Of a DNA stretch of 64,000 nt, positions 43,497-52,911 are shown one piece after another. Each line of letters opens with the position of its first letter. Position 1 is the stretch's first letter. The notes under the pieces are model-generated. The model ran no database searches and had not been told where the DNA came from. It saw only the letters and a list, made by a program, of their open reading frames with translations. The DNA is taken from assembly GCF_947498005.1 (NCBI RefSeq), contig NZ_CANMIW010000004.1, forward strand, positions 62,001-126,000, read 5' to 3'. The stretch is from an uncultured Winogradskyella sp. GTDB taxonomy: Bacteria > Bacteroidota > Bacteroidia > Flavobacteriales > Flavobacteriaceae. A program made the position numbers and the translations under genes.

Positions 43497-44840
43497 TTAG
43501 ATCCCAGTGTAATTACTAGGTGTAATAGCTTTTAATTCAGTTTTAATTTCGTCTGAAACCTCTAATGTATCAATAAAATTTGAGATTGAACTTTGTGTAA
43601 TAGCTTCATTAGTTCTTGTTAACCCTTTCAACGCTTCATAAGGATTTGGATAACTTTCACGTCTTAATATGGTTTGAATTGCTTCTGCAACAACAGCCCA
43701 ATTGTTTTCTAAATCTTGTGCAAATTTAGATTCGTTCAATAATAATTTGCCTAAACCTTTCATTGTAGATTTAAACCCAATTATAGTATGGCCAAATGGT
43801 ACACCAACATTTCTTAGTACAGTACTATCTGTTAAATCACGTTGCAATCTAGATATTGGTAGTTTAGCAGAAAGGTGCTCAAAAATAGCATTTGCTATAC
43901 CTAAATTACCTTCACTATTTTCAAAATCTATAGGATTTACTTTGTGTGGCATTGCAGAACTTCCTACTTCACCAGCTTTAATTTTTTGTTTAAAGTAATC
44001 CATAGACACATAAGTCCATATATCTCTATCTAAATCTATAATAATTGTATTTATGCGTTTTAATGCATCAAATAATGCAGCTGCATGATCGTAATGTTCT
44101 ATTTGTGTGGTTGGGAAAGAATGTTGTAAACCCAATTTTTCTTGAACAAACTTAGTTCCAAATGCTTTCCAGTCAATAGAAGGGTAAGCCACTTTGTGAG
44201 CATTAAAATTACCGGTTGCACCACCGAATTTTGCAGCACTTGGTACATCATTTAATAAATTAAACTGTTCTTTAAGTCTTACCGCAAACACGCTAATTTC
44301 TTTACCTAAGCGTGTTGGCGAAGCTGGCTGACCATGTGTTCTGGCTAACATTGGTATCGCCTCCCAATCTTTAGCTAAACCTTCAATTTTCTCTAAAAGT
44401 GAAAAATATTCTGGTACATAAACATCGTTCATGGCATCCTTTATACTCAAAGGAATGGCTGTATTGTTTATGTCTTGAGACGTCAATCCAAAATGAATAA
44501 ACTCTTTATATGATGATAAATCTAAAGCATCAAATTTCTCTTTAATAAAGTACTCAACTGCCTTTACATCATGGTTTGTTACTTTTTCTATTTCTTTTAT
44601 TGCAGAAGCATCTGCTGCAGTAAAATTTTTATAGATGTTTCTTAATGCTTCAAATAGTGAATGATTAACAGACTCTAATTGAGGTAATGGCAACTCACAT
44701 AGTGCAATAAAGTATTCTATTTCTACTAAAACACGATATTTTATAAGTGCTTCTTCAGAAAAGTAGTCTTTTAATTTTTCGACTTTAGATCTATATCTTC
44801 CATCGATTGGAGAAATTGCATTAAGAGGAGAAAGTGCCAT
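43497..44840 (-). CDS. purB: Adenylosuccinate lyase
   Basis: It catalyses two steps of purine synthesis: SAICAR to AICAR and adenylosuccinate to AMP. Fumarase/aspartase-superfamily signatures include LTSQDINNTA near residue 119, TRTHGQPASPTRLGKE near residue 167, and the mobile-loop signature GSSAMPHKVNPIDFENSEG near residue 290. At 447 residues it is full length and has the E. coli-like variant order. The downstream 75-residue membrane protein is likely in the same transcript. Confidence 0.96.
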   Translation of the reverse strand: MALSPLNAISPIDGRYRSKVEKLKDYFSEEALIKYRVLVEIEYFIALCELPLPQLESVNHSLFEALRNIYKNFTAADASAIKEIEKVTNHDVKAVEYFIKEKFDALDLSSYKEFIHFGLTSQDINNTAIPLSIKDAMNDVYVPEYFSLLEKIEGLAKDWEAIPMLARTHGQPASPTRLGKEISVFAVRLKEQFNLLNDVPSAAKFGGATGNFNAHKVAYPSIDWKAFGTKFVQEKLGLQHSFPTTQIEHYDHAAALFDALKRINTIIIDLDRDIWTYVSMDYFKQKIKAGEVGSSAMPHKVNPIDFENSEGNLGIANAIFEHLSAKLPISRLQRDLTDSTVLRNVGVPFGHTIIGFKSTMKGLGKLLLNESKFAQDLENNWAVVAEAIQTILRRESYPNPYEALKGLTRTNEAITQSSISNFIDTLEVSDEIKTELKAITPSNYTGI

Positions 44841-44955
44841 TTGAGTTGATTTTTTAGAAGCATCAAATATAATAAAGTTAGTTGGAAGAATGAATTATTC
44901 TTTGGTCTTTAGCGGTTACTTTTTGTAATATATTAATTGATGGCAAGCGGCGAAA

Positions 44956-45519
44956 TTACTTTTTAATTTTCTTTAAGATATGTCTCGCTCTAGCTTTAAA
45001 AGCAGCACTTTGTATGTGAAAATCCCGTTCTAAAATAATGACTAATTCTGGGTGAACCCAATTGTATTCAGTTCCTAATAAATATAAGCTAATCATGCTG
45101 TAAGCTTTTGGTGCAACTTTTTCGTCATTGATTAGCCAATCAAAACAGGTTTCAATAATTTTTTCTTTGTGCTGTGCTGTTAAGCTTTGTTTTATTTTGG
45201 ATTCTTCTTTTCCGTAATAAGTTTTTGCAATAAGCTCACAAACTTTTGCTACTGGTCTTACGGCAGAATCTAAATGAACTTTAGAAATATTTTCTGTGAA
45301 TACATCTAAATGCGGAATGATGGCTTCTACTTTTTTACTACACATAAACTCAAAAACCCAAGCTGCTCTGCACGAGGTTTTGTCATTTACATCAAAAAGA
45401 ATGTCTAAAAGCGGTTTAACCAATTCAGGATTGTCTATAACGAGGTTTGCATATTTCAATCGTTTTTCTCGCGAATGATTTACATAACTTAATTCTTTAT
45501 AGAGTTCTGCCTTGGTCAA
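44956..45519 (-). CDS. HEAT-like helical protein, uncharacterised
   Basis: An all-helical, 187-residue protein (ELYKELSYVNHSREKRLKYANLVI, LVKPLLDILFDVNDKTSCRAAWVFEFMC) with HEAT/ARM-like repeats. As I recall, flavobacterial relatives next to purB have inherited the name adenylosuccinate lyase, but none of that enzyme's signature motifs are here. It lies 115 bases upstream of purB in the same direction. Function unknown; a protein-binding scaffold is plausible. Confidence 0.65.
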   Translation of the reverse strand: MTKAELYKELSYVNHSREKRLKYANLVIDNPELVKPLLDILFDVNDKTSCRAAWVFEFMCSKKVEAIIPHLDVFTENISKVHLDSAVRPVAKVCELIAKTYYGKEESKIKQSLTAQHKEKIIETCFDWLINDEKVAPKAYSMISLYLLGTEYNWVHPELVIILERDFHIQSAAFKARARHILKKIKK

Positions 45520-45558
45520 TAGAAAATGATTAATTTAGAGGTCTAAAATTAATCAAAT

Positions 45559-46032
45559 ATGAAGATTTTCAAAAAAATAGTTCTCTTACTTTTAGTAGTA
45601 TTTATAATTGCACAATTTTTTGGACCAGAAAAAAACGATGGCGATTTTACATCAGTTAATGCGTTTTATGCCGATACAAATCCACCAGAGGAAGTGAAAT
45701 TAATTTTAGAAACTGCTTGTAATGATTGCCATAGCGACAGTACACGATATCCTTGGTACAATAATATAACTCCCGTAAATTATTGGTTAGCAGATCACAT
45801 AGAGCATGGTACAAAACATTTAAATTTTTCTAAATGGAACGACTATGATGATAAGAGAAAAGATCATAAACTCGATGAGCTAATAGAAATGGTAGAAGAC
45901 AAAGAGATGCCATTAGATAGCTATACTTGGGCACATGGTGAGGCAAAATTATCACAAGAGCAAATAGACGCTGTTATTTCTTGGGCTAAGTATGTGCGTT
46001 TAAAATATGCTTTTACAGAAGATCCTCAGTAA
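45559..46032 (+). CDS. Haem-binding domain protein (CxxCH)
   Basis: A 157-residue protein with an N-terminal signal or anchor helix and a haem-binding motif ACNDCHSD (CxxCH near residue 52), followed by STRYPWYNNITPVNYWLADHIEHGTKHLNFSKW and MPLDSYTWAHGEAKLS, matching the haem_bd family (PF14376 type). It should bind one c-type haem covalently on the periplasmic side; the redox partner is unknown. Divergent from the HEAT-like gene, 39 bases apart. Confidence 0.9.
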   Translation: MKIFKKIVLLLLVVFIIAQFFGPEKNDGDFTSVNAFYADTNPPEEVKLILETACNDCHSDSTRYPWYNNITPVNYWLADHIEHGTKHLNFSKWNDYDDKRKDHKLDELIEMVEDKEMPLDSYTWAHGEAKLSQEQIDAVISWAKYVRLKYAFTEDPQ

Positions 46033-46159
46033 GAAGTCTAATTCCATATAAACTTAACTTTCACAAGTGATTAGGAAATTGTGATTCTGTTTAGTTGCAT
46101 CTAATTTCTAAAAGGATGCTGAACTGAGTTGAGCAATGAGGTTGTAGTTATAATTTTTC

Positions 46160-47395
46160 ATGAAAAAGAAATTATTAGTTATCGGTTTTGTTTGGCCAGA
46201 GCCTAAAAGTTCTGCGGCTGGTAGTCGTATGCTTCAATTAATAGTACAATTTCAGCAACAAGGCTATGACGTTGTATTTGCATCTGCGGCGAAAACTTCA
46301 GATAATACATTTGATTTAAGTTCTATTAAGGTTGAAACTCAGCCGATACTACTTAACGACTCATCTTTTGATCTGTTTATTAAAAATTTAGATCCAGACA
46401 TTGTGTTGTTCGATCGTTTTATGACTGAAGAACAATATGGATGGCGTGTTGCTGAACAATGCCCAAAAGCACTACGCTTATTAGATACAGAAGATTTTCA
46501 TGGGTTACGAAAGGCTAGGGAAGCGGCTTTAAAACGCAATGAAAGGGTTTCTACTCAGCATATGCAGAATGATATTACCAAACGCGAAATTGCCAGTATT
46601 TATCGATGTGATTTAAGTTTAATGATTTCTGAAGTTGAAATAGAAATCTTGAAACAGCAATTTAATATTGATGAAAGCTTATTGTATTATTTACCATTTT
46701 TGTTAGCTCCTATTCCACAGGAAGCTATAAATCTGTTGCCAAAATTTGAAGCGCGACAACATTTTATTACCATCGGGAATTTTCTGCATGCACCCAACTA
46801 TGATGCAGTCTTGTATTTGAAACAGACAATTTGGCCATTAATTAGAAAACAATTACCGAAAGCAGAATTACATATTTATGGTGCTTACGAATCTCAGAAA
46901 GTAACCCAACTCAATAATAATAATAAGGAAGGTTTTTTAATTAAAGGATTTGCTGAAGATGTAAATGAGGTGATGAGACATGCTAAAATTTGTTTAGCCT
47001 CATTGCGGTTTGGTGCTGGTTTAAAAGGAAAACTAGTTGATGCTATGCAAAATGGAACACCAGCTGTTATGACTACTATTGCTGCAGAAGGTATGTTTGG
47101 AAATTCTAAACCCAATGGATTTATAGAGGATACACCAGAAGCGTTTGCAAAACAAGCCGTTGAACTTTATAACAACGTTGAAGCATGGCAGCAGAAACAA
47201 CAAAATGGATTTAAAGTTTTAAACCAACGTTTTAATAATTTAGCTTTTGAAGCTGATTTTTTAACTCATATTAAAACACTATCTAATGATTTAAAGACTC
47301 ATCGTGAATTGAATTTTATTGGTCAATTATTGATGCATCAAACCATGCAAAGCACCAAGTATATGAGTAAGTGGATAGAGGCTAAGAATAGTTGA
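46160..47395 (+). CDS. Glycosyltransferase, GT-B fold (GT4-like)
   Basis: A 411-residue GT-B type glycosyltransferase. The N-terminus KKLLVIGFVWPEPKSSAAGSRM resembles Rossmann starts of GT4 enzymes. The C-terminal half has FITIGNFLHAPNYDAVLYL, LHIYGAYESQ, and the donor-site segment ICLASLRFGAGLKGKLVDAMQNGTPAVMT with the G-A-G-L-K-G-K signature. Acceptor and donor are not known. It is the last gene on + before the defence-like island on -. Confidence 0.85.
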   Translation: MKKKLLVIGFVWPEPKSSAAGSRMLQLIVQFQQQGYDVVFASAAKTSDNTFDLSSIKVETQPILLNDSSFDLFIKNLDPDIVLFDRFMTEEQYGWRVAEQCPKALRLLDTEDFHGLRKAREAALKRNERVSTQHMQNDITKREIASIYRCDLSLMISEVEIEILKQQFNIDESLLYYLPFLLAPIPQEAINLLPKFEARQHFITIGNFLHAPNYDAVLYLKQTIWPLIRKQLPKAELHIYGAYESQKVTQLNNNNKEGFLIKGFAEDVNEVMRHAKICLASLRFGAGLKGKLVDAMQNGTPAVMTTIAAEGMFGNSKPNGFIEDTPEAFAKQAVELYNNVEAWQQKQQNGFKVLNQRFNNLAFEADFLTHIKTLSNDLKTHRELNFIGQLLMHQTMQSTKYMSKWIEAKNS

Positions 47396-47416
47396 TCTTT
47401 TGACTTTGGATTAATT

Positions 47417-47556
47417 ATGATTCGATGATATAAAAGTTTTTCAATGTCTTATATCATGTGTTAGCAACTGGCTTTATTCTGCAAAATTGCTAGCATTGGC
47501 GTTTAAGCTCTTTTAAATTTGTGAGGAACGAGCAAACTTTAATTGTACTTGAACTT
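47417..47556. repeat. Left flanking repeat of the island (segments A then B)
   Basis: Segment A (47417-47450, core ATGATTC-ATGATATAAAAG) matches 28 of 34 bases with 53300-53333. Segment B (47498-47556) resembles 53220-53270, with shared TGAGGnACGA and TGTnCTTGA cores. Both are in the same orientation on either side of the operon. The segments appear in the order A, B on this side and B, A on the other. Confidence 0.5.
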
Positions 47557-47564
47557 ACGTTTGC

Positions 47565-49139
47565 TTAATTCCTGAGTCTTTTTTTCTTTAGTTTATTTCG
47601 TATTTCAGTTAACCTTACTAAATCATCATTACTAACACCTAAAGTAGGGTTTAGTATGTTATAATCGTTCTGTATTAATACTTCTTCAATGTTCGATTTA
47701 TTTTCAAAATTAGAAGTGAAATTTCCGAATTGAGCATTGTCGATTTCATTATAAGGAATTGGTAATTTCTTAAACTCACTAGGTATAAGTTCTAAAACTC
47801 CACCACCATAATATCTTCCTTCTAATTCAGATAGAAGTAGCGTTAAAGTGTTGTAAAACGAATAAATAAAACTATTTAAGTCATAACCATTTCTCATTCC
47901 AACTTTATAAGCTGAATCTGTAACAAGTGCATCAGAATTATTCTTTAATAGTTTTGGGTATAAATGACTTCTTTTAAAGAAAAAAGCATCTGGTTTTTCT
48001 GAAATGTTTGGAATAACATACCAATTATTCCTAATTCTACATTTGTATCTGTCAGGTATTTCTTCTGTCTCTCCAATGTCTAAATATTCTCTTAATCTCT
48101 TAGAGATTTTGTCATTGTTATTTAACTGTAAAAGTCTAGTTGGTTTGTTTTTTTGTTCAAGTTTTTTAATATCTTCTTCACTAAATACAACACTACCATT
48201 TACAAAAAAACCTTTTTGAATAATTGATTTTGTGTATTTTGATAAATTATACCGTTTTTCAGTTTCTTTATCAATAATAAAAAACTTATTTGCAGCAGTT
48301 ACAATTCCAGGTTTTGATTCGGAATAATCATTGACTGTTTTAAGTTGTTTCTTTAAATTTTCGATAAAAGTCAGTTCATCAGAAGTTAAAAAATGATGCG
48401 TCCATTTCACTTTTGATTCAACTAATAGATTATTGTTTTTTAGAATAAAATTGTTTTGTTCTAACTTTTCTTTTGATGAAATATTGGTAAAAAACTCTCC
48501 TTTTTGCTCTGCTTTTTTATACGCAAATAGAACAACTGTGTCTTGTCCTTTACATTCAAACATAAGGTCATTGAACGTGAAAATTTCAATTCTTTCAAAT
48601 TCTTTTTTTAAGTATTCACGAATTTCTTCAGCAAATTTGACTTGCAATAATTCAGAAGGAAGGACAAATGCTAAAATTCCATTATTGACTAATAACGTAT
48701 TTGCTTTTACTAAAAATGTAGTCCAAATGTTTTTTACAGAAGCTTCTGTAAGGTTTTCGTTTGTATGTATTTCTCTAATTAATTCAATTTGTTTTTCTTT
48801 AAGTAAATTTTTCTTTACATAAGGCGGATTTCCAATAACTGCTGAAAATTTATTTAAAGCTGAATATTCTAAAAAATCTGTTTTTATAAATGAAGCAGTT
48901 TTTTTATTCCATTTATCAGAAGCAGTATTTAATTCAACTTCATTAATGTCCAATGCGGTTAATTTGATGTTTATGTTTTCTTCTTTTTCTAATTCAGAAA
49001 TAAAAGCACCATTACCAACACTTGGCTCCAAAATAGACATACGGGTTCTGTCCTCAAAATGAGATAATACTCTTTTTGAGATAAAACTCGCCAAGTATTG
49101 TGGCGTGTAATATGAGCCTGTATTTTTTTGGTTAGTCAT
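47565..49139 (-). CDS. N6-adenine DNA methyltransferase (Eco57I/TaqI-like)
   Basis: A 524-residue gamma-class adenine methyltransferase. Motif X TGSYYTPQYLA (7-17), motif I LEPSVGNGAF (37-46), motif II acid TALDIN (Asp64), motif III acid TDFLEY (Asp88) and catalytic motif IV NPPYVKK (104-110) are all present. The C-terminal half (about 260-500) resembles a TaqI-type target-recognition domain, with RNNWYVIPN and RYYGGGVLELIPSEFKKLPI. No nuclease domain is fused. It is the last gene of the five-gene operon, overlapping the HNH gene by 8 bases, and would mark self DNA. The recognition site is unknown. Confidence 0.88.
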   Translation of the reverse strand: MTNQKNTGSYYTPQYLASFISKRVLSHFEDRTRMSILEPSVGNGAFISELEKEENINIKLTALDINEVELNTASDKWNKKTASFIKTDFLEYSALNKFSAVIGNPPYVKKNLLKEKQIELIREIHTNENLTEASVKNIWTTFLVKANTLLVNNGILAFVLPSELLQVKFAEEIREYLKKEFERIEIFTFNDLMFECKGQDTVVLFAYKKAEQKGEFFTNISSKEKLEQNNFILKNNNLLVESKVKWTHHFLTSDELTFIENLKKQLKTVNDYSESKPGIVTAANKFFIIDKETEKRYNLSKYTKSIIQKGFFVNGSVVFSEEDIKKLEQKNKPTRLLQLNNNDKISKRLREYLDIGETEEIPDRYKCRIRNNWYVIPNISEKPDAFFFKRSHLYPKLLKNNSDALVTDSAYKVGMRNGYDLNSFIYSFYNTLTLLLSELEGRYYGGGVLELIPSEFKKLPIPYNEIDNAQFGNFTSNFENKSNIEEVLIQNDYNILNPTLGVSNDDLVRLTEIRNKLKKKRLRN

Positions 49140-49716
49140 TATCTTTCTGTAAATCCTTTACTTTTTGTCTAAATTGAAATAATAAGTTTGTTATTTTATC
49201 CTTTGTTTGCGTGTTTTTAATTTTAGGATATTTAACCTCAAGTACATCTAAAGTCGCATCTATTTTTTCCAATTGCCATATCAACGAGTGTCTTTTTAAA
49301 CCTAAATGTAAATTTTTGTGAATCCATTTAGCCAAATCTGATTGAGGTATTATTTTTCCTTCGGCATCTCTAATGAAAAGTAAATCATATTCTTTAGAAT
49401 AAGGACTTACAAAACCTTCTATACCGTTATTGTCAATATTTCTGTCTTTTGTTGGCCACTTAGCTCTTTTGGAGTTATTACAATATCTACAAGAATAAAT
49501 AAGATTCCAATATTCTTTTATCTCATCTTCTGTCAAATATCCTTTAGGTATATAATGGTCTACTTCATAAAATGTATTTCGCCAAACATCATTATCATTA
49601 CAGTAGCCACATTTATTTCTGAAATTTTTTTCTAACGTTGGTTTATGAAGTTGATATTTAGAGACAACAGTTAAAACCTCTTCTTTAATTGGTGGTTCTT
49701 CTCTAAACTTATTCAT
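49132..49716 (-). CDS. HNH endonuclease
   Basis: A 194-residue protein with an HNH nuclease domain: zinc knuckles CGYC (Cys36, Cys39) and CRYC (Cys76, Cys79), the catalytic pair VDHYIPKG (Asp53-His54), Asn71 and the distal Asn80/Lys83 (NNSKRAKWP). The C-terminal 100 residues are helical with no recognised domain. As the only nuclease of the operon it is the likely effector, cutting unmodified or otherwise marked DNA. It overlaps the methyltransferase gene by 8 bases and the receiver-like gene by 8 bases. Confidence 0.88.
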   Translation of the reverse strand: MNKFREEPPIKEEVLTVVSKYQLHKPTLEKNFRNKCGYCNDNDVWRNTFYEVDHYIPKGYLTEDEIKEYWNLIYSCRYCNNSKRAKWPTKDRNIDNNGIEGFVSPYSKEYDLLFIRDAEGKIIPQSDLAKWIHKNLHLGLKRHSLIWQLEKIDATLDVLEVKYPKIKNTQTKDKITNLLFQFRQKVKDLQKDND

Positions 49717-50362
49717 TCTCAGATTTTATTTCATTTAAAATTTCTTCTGCAAGCTTTGTCATTTTACTAATATCTTCAAAGCCACTTGGTTTTTTCCAAC
49801 CACTAGGTATTTTAGATTTAGAGCTTAAAGAATGTTCTAAAAAGTCATCTAGTTCTATCATTCTATCACGCTCAATATCATTTATTTCTTCAGAACGTTC
49901 TTTTTCTATTAAATCATAAAGTTCATCTTCACTTTCTTTTATTCTCTTATAATATTTATCTGTATAATTTTTAAGCTTATTAATTAATTCTTCACCTTCT
50001 TGAGATTCAGGATTTATTGCTCTTTTAGATATTATTCTAAAATCATCAATATTTTCTTGAGAAGCATCTGGAACTAGATTGGTTAATATGAAAGCTGGAA
50101 ATTTATATTTTTCAGATAATAATTTATTAAGAACAATATTACCGTTAAAACTTAATCTTGGATGGTCTATAAGTTTATAATCTATTGCAACACAATCTAA
50201 TTTTTGCTCAATTATTTGCTCAATTATTTCATCTTCGCTATCAACTTCTAGAGAAAGTTCCACACATTCAAAATTGTAAACATTATTATCTTCAAAATGA
50301 GCAATAGATTTTATTCTATCTTTCTCGGTTTCATCTATTATTCCTAATTTATATTTTTCCAT
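49709..50362 (-). CDS. Receiver-like protein paired with GHKL kinase-like protein
   Basis: The first about 115 residues look like a response-regulator receiver domain: acidic pocket IIDETEKDR (Asp10, Glu11), phosphoacceptor candidate Asp61 in CVAIDYKL, Thr94 in AFILTN and Lys113 in IISKRA, with the spacing expected of CheY folds. The remaining about 100 residues are charged helix (EDELYDLIEKERSEEINDIERDR) with no HTH or known output domain. It probably takes phosphate from the neighbouring histidine-kinase-like protein and passes a signal to the nuclease or methylase. It starts 2 bases after that gene's stop. Confidence 0.7.
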   Translation of the reverse strand: MEKYKLGIIDETEKDRIKSIAHFEDNNVYNFECVELSLEVDSEDEIIEQIIEQKLDCVAIDYKLIDHPRLSFNGNIVLNKLLSEKYKFPAFILTNLVPDASQENIDDFRIISKRAINPESQEGEELINKLKNYTDKYYKRIKESEDELYDLIEKERSEEINDIERDRMIELDDFLEHSLSSKSKIPSGWKKPSGFEDISKMTKLAEEILNEIKSENE

Positions 50363-50364
50363 AA

Positions 50365-52911
50365 TTACTTAGGTATTTCAATAGTAATTTTAAATCCATT
50401 AAAATCTGGATAGATTTTTAATGTTCCTTTATATTCATTTATAGTGTTTTTGACAATATACATACCAACACCAGTTCCTTCTTGTTCACCTTCTTTGTTG
50501 AGTTTCGAAGACTCGTTAAATTCTAAAATTTTATATGGAGAACCTTTATATGCGTTAATTAGTCCTGGACCAGAATCTTTATACTCAATAGTATATTTAT
50601 CTTCGTTGTCTGATATATGAATTTCAATTTTTTTGTCTCCATTAAATCCAAATCGTGAAAATGCATCTACAGAATTAACAATAAGATTATCAAAAATTGA
50701 ATTGAATTCTATCTCAGAAAATTTGAAATTCTCTTCATCAACCAAATGGGTTAGAATTATTTCAATTTGATTTCCCTCTATTAGTTTTTTCCAAGAAGAT
50801 GTTAATGAATTTAGATATATAATTAAACTTTGTTCTTTAGAAAAGAGTTTTTTCCTATTTATTTTGTTTAAAACAAAATCATACCATTGTTTGATTATTT
50901 CATCAGTACTTTCAATTTCACCAGCCCAATATAATGGGTTTTCATATTGTTTAAAAGAAGAGAAATCAATATTTAGTTTATTAATATACTTTCTAAGAAA
51001 TGGTATTTGGCTATCTAAATCATTTCTAATTGCAGCTAATTCGTGTGCAAAACTAGTAAATAGAATACCTGTACTTGCTAAAGATTGTAGTCGAGCTTCT
51101 TTGTTAACATAATCTTCTTTGTCTTTCTGAAGAGACTCAAATCCTTTTTTAAAGTATTCGTATTCCTCTTCAATTTTTTCTTTGGTTTTTTCTCTTTTTT
51201 CTTTTTGCTTTTTACCTTCTTTTTCTCTTTTTAATTCTTCCTCTTTTTCTTTTTCTTCTTGCTCTAGAATCTTATTGGCTTTATCGATAGCCTCTTTAAT
51301 TTTATTGTTCTTTGTATGAAGGATATCTAAATTATAAGCAATTGTACTTCTATCATCTTCAAAAACTTTTATGATTTTAAGTAAAACTTCTCTCAATAAA
51401 TTATAAGTTTCATTTTCTTGTAAACCCTCTCGACTTGATTTATCTTGAAGTTCTAAATTAAAAATTCTAGAAATATGTACATTTCCAGCAACGTTATAAG
51501 GTCTAGTTCTCCACTGATATTTTCGACTAATTGCTGCTGGACTTTGTGTGCTTCTCTCTCCTAAGGCAAGCCAATCATAAAAGCTACTGTTTAATTCACC
51601 AAAAGGACGAACTCTAAAGCTGTCTCTAAATATTCTAATACCTCCGAATTTTTTATACCAATTATCACGTCTAGATTTTGAAATATCTTTTTGGAAATAC
51701 TTAGCTTGGTCGATACTAGAAAGACCTCGTTTTAAAAAATAAAAATTGAAGTCAAATTGCCCAAGCATATCAAATTTTTCATCTGCTACTTCACCAAGTT
51801 CTTCTTTATAACCAGGAAAAAAGTCATATAAAGTTTTATTTAAAACAAAACTTTTCTTGTTGATTGTGGATGAGTCAAATGGAAATTCAGTCATATCTTC
51901 TTCCTTGAACACGTCTTTATCTAAAAGCTCCCAATCAATTTCATTTCTTTCTATTGTAATTTCTATATTTTTTTCTTCGTCATTAAGATATTTGGCTTGA
52001 ACTTTATAATCATAATCATTAAAATCTGAATTGTCTAATTTTCCAAATTCGTTAGGTTGTGCACTTGAGAACAGATGAATGACAAACTCTTTTTGCCCAT
52101 CAGGAGGAGTTAATATTTCTAAGCTATTAAATATTCTTCTAACATTTCTCTCATTCCAATTATCACGTAAGTTAGTAACCTTTAATATCGTTCCGTTTTT
52201 GAAATGGTTATCTTCTTCTGATTCAATTTCTTTTATCACGTTTTCTATTCGTATGTCACTTATGGATTCAATAGTTTCTACCTTGAAATCCATATTCTCA
52301 ATTTCAAATAAATCAGCAGTAACTTTCCCAATAATGGCATTCTCCTTTTCAAAATCAGACCAATCAACATTCCATTTATATCCAATCTCGCTCTTTTTTG
52401 GAAGAGTAGTCATTTCTCCATTGTCACCCAATCTATCGAGTGCAAAACGACCAATGCCTTTTGCTCCTGAACGAATTCGTCCTTTAGGCGTATAAATATC
52501 ATTTAGTTTAAAATCAGTTCCGATATGCATCCAACGCTTTCTGATAATATCGTTATTCATTCCTTCTCCATTATCGATAATGTATAATGATGATTTGGAA
52601 TGAAAAAAACTGGTTAATTGTTTCACTAAATCATTATCTAATTTTTCAGATAATGAATAGCTTCCGAGTAAATTAAGTGTGTAAAATTTAGCTATATTTT
52701 CATTTTCTGATACAAACTTTAAATAATCGTCTTTTGATAACTCAGTAGGAGGAGTATTGTATCTATTATCAAAGTAAACTATACAATTATTGGCATCTGC
52801 ATCATAAGCATTTTTCACAAGCTCGATAATAGCACCTTCTGCGTTCGCAACATTTTCACGACCAATTAATCTAACGGTTCTAGCAGATACTGTAAATTCT
52901 ACTTTTGACAT
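50365..52911 (-). CDS. Dual-GHKL ATPase: MORC-like N-terminus and histidine-kinase-like C-terminus
   Basis: 848 residues. Residues 1-200 are an Hsp90/MORC-type GHKL ATPase: IIELVKNAYDA (Glu30, Asn34, Asp37), DNGEGM (113-118) and GAKGIGRFA (149-157). Residues about 420-455 (GGIRIFRDSFRVRPFGE, DWLALGER) fit the S5-like transducer of prokaryotic MORC/MutL-like ATPases. Residues about 535-605 are a Lys/Glu coiled coil. Residues 615-650 look like a dimerisation/phosphoacceptor helix with SFAHEL (His623). Residues 735-848 are a histidine-kinase catalytic domain: IFDNLIVNSVDA (N-box), DSGPGL (779-784), GTGVGM (812-817). It is probably cytoplasmic. The gene overlaps the HTH gene upstream by 1 base. 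Confidence 0.82.
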   Translation of the reverse strand: MSKVEFTVSARTVRLIGRENVANAEGAIIELVKNAYDADANNCIVYFDNRYNTPPTELSKDDYLKFVSENENIAKFYTLNLLGSYSLSEKLDNDLVKQLTSFFHSKSSLYIIDNGEGMNNDIIRKRWMHIGTDFKLNDIYTPKGRIRSGAKGIGRFALDRLGDNGEMTTLPKKSEIGYKWNVDWSDFEKENAIIGKVTADLFEIENMDFKVETIESISDIRIENVIKEIESEEDNHFKNGTILKVTNLRDNWNERNVRRIFNSLEILTPPDGQKEFVIHLFSSAQPNEFGKLDNSDFNDYDYKVQAKYLNDEEKNIEITIERNEIDWELLDKDVFKEEDMTEFPFDSSTINKKSFVLNKTLYDFFPGYKEELGEVADEKFDMLGQFDFNFYFLKRGLSSIDQAKYFQKDISKSRRDNWYKKFGGIRIFRDSFRVRPFGELNSSFYDWLALGERSTQSPAAISRKYQWRTRPYNVAGNVHISRIFNLELQDKSSREGLQENETYNLLREVLLKIIKVFEDDRSTIAYNLDILHTKNNKIKEAIDKANKILEQEEKEKEEELKREKEGKKQKEKREKTKEKIEEEYEYFKKGFESLQKDKEDYVNKEARLQSLASTGILFTSFAHELAAIRNDLDSQIPFLRKYINKLNIDFSSFKQYENPLYWAGEIESTDEIIKQWYDFVLNKINRKKLFSKEQSLIIYLNSLTSSWKKLIEGNQIEIILTHLVDEENFKFSEIEFNSIFDNLIVNSVDAFSRFGFNGDKKIEIHISDNEDKYTIEYKDSGPGLINAYKGSPYKILEFNESSKLNKEGEQEGTGVGMYIVKNTINEYKGTLKIYPDFNGFKITIEIPK

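Noticed and set aside
44956..45519. Second adenylosuccinate lyase
   Set aside because: The protein is all-helical with HEAT-like repeats and has none of the lyase signatures; the true purB is next to it.
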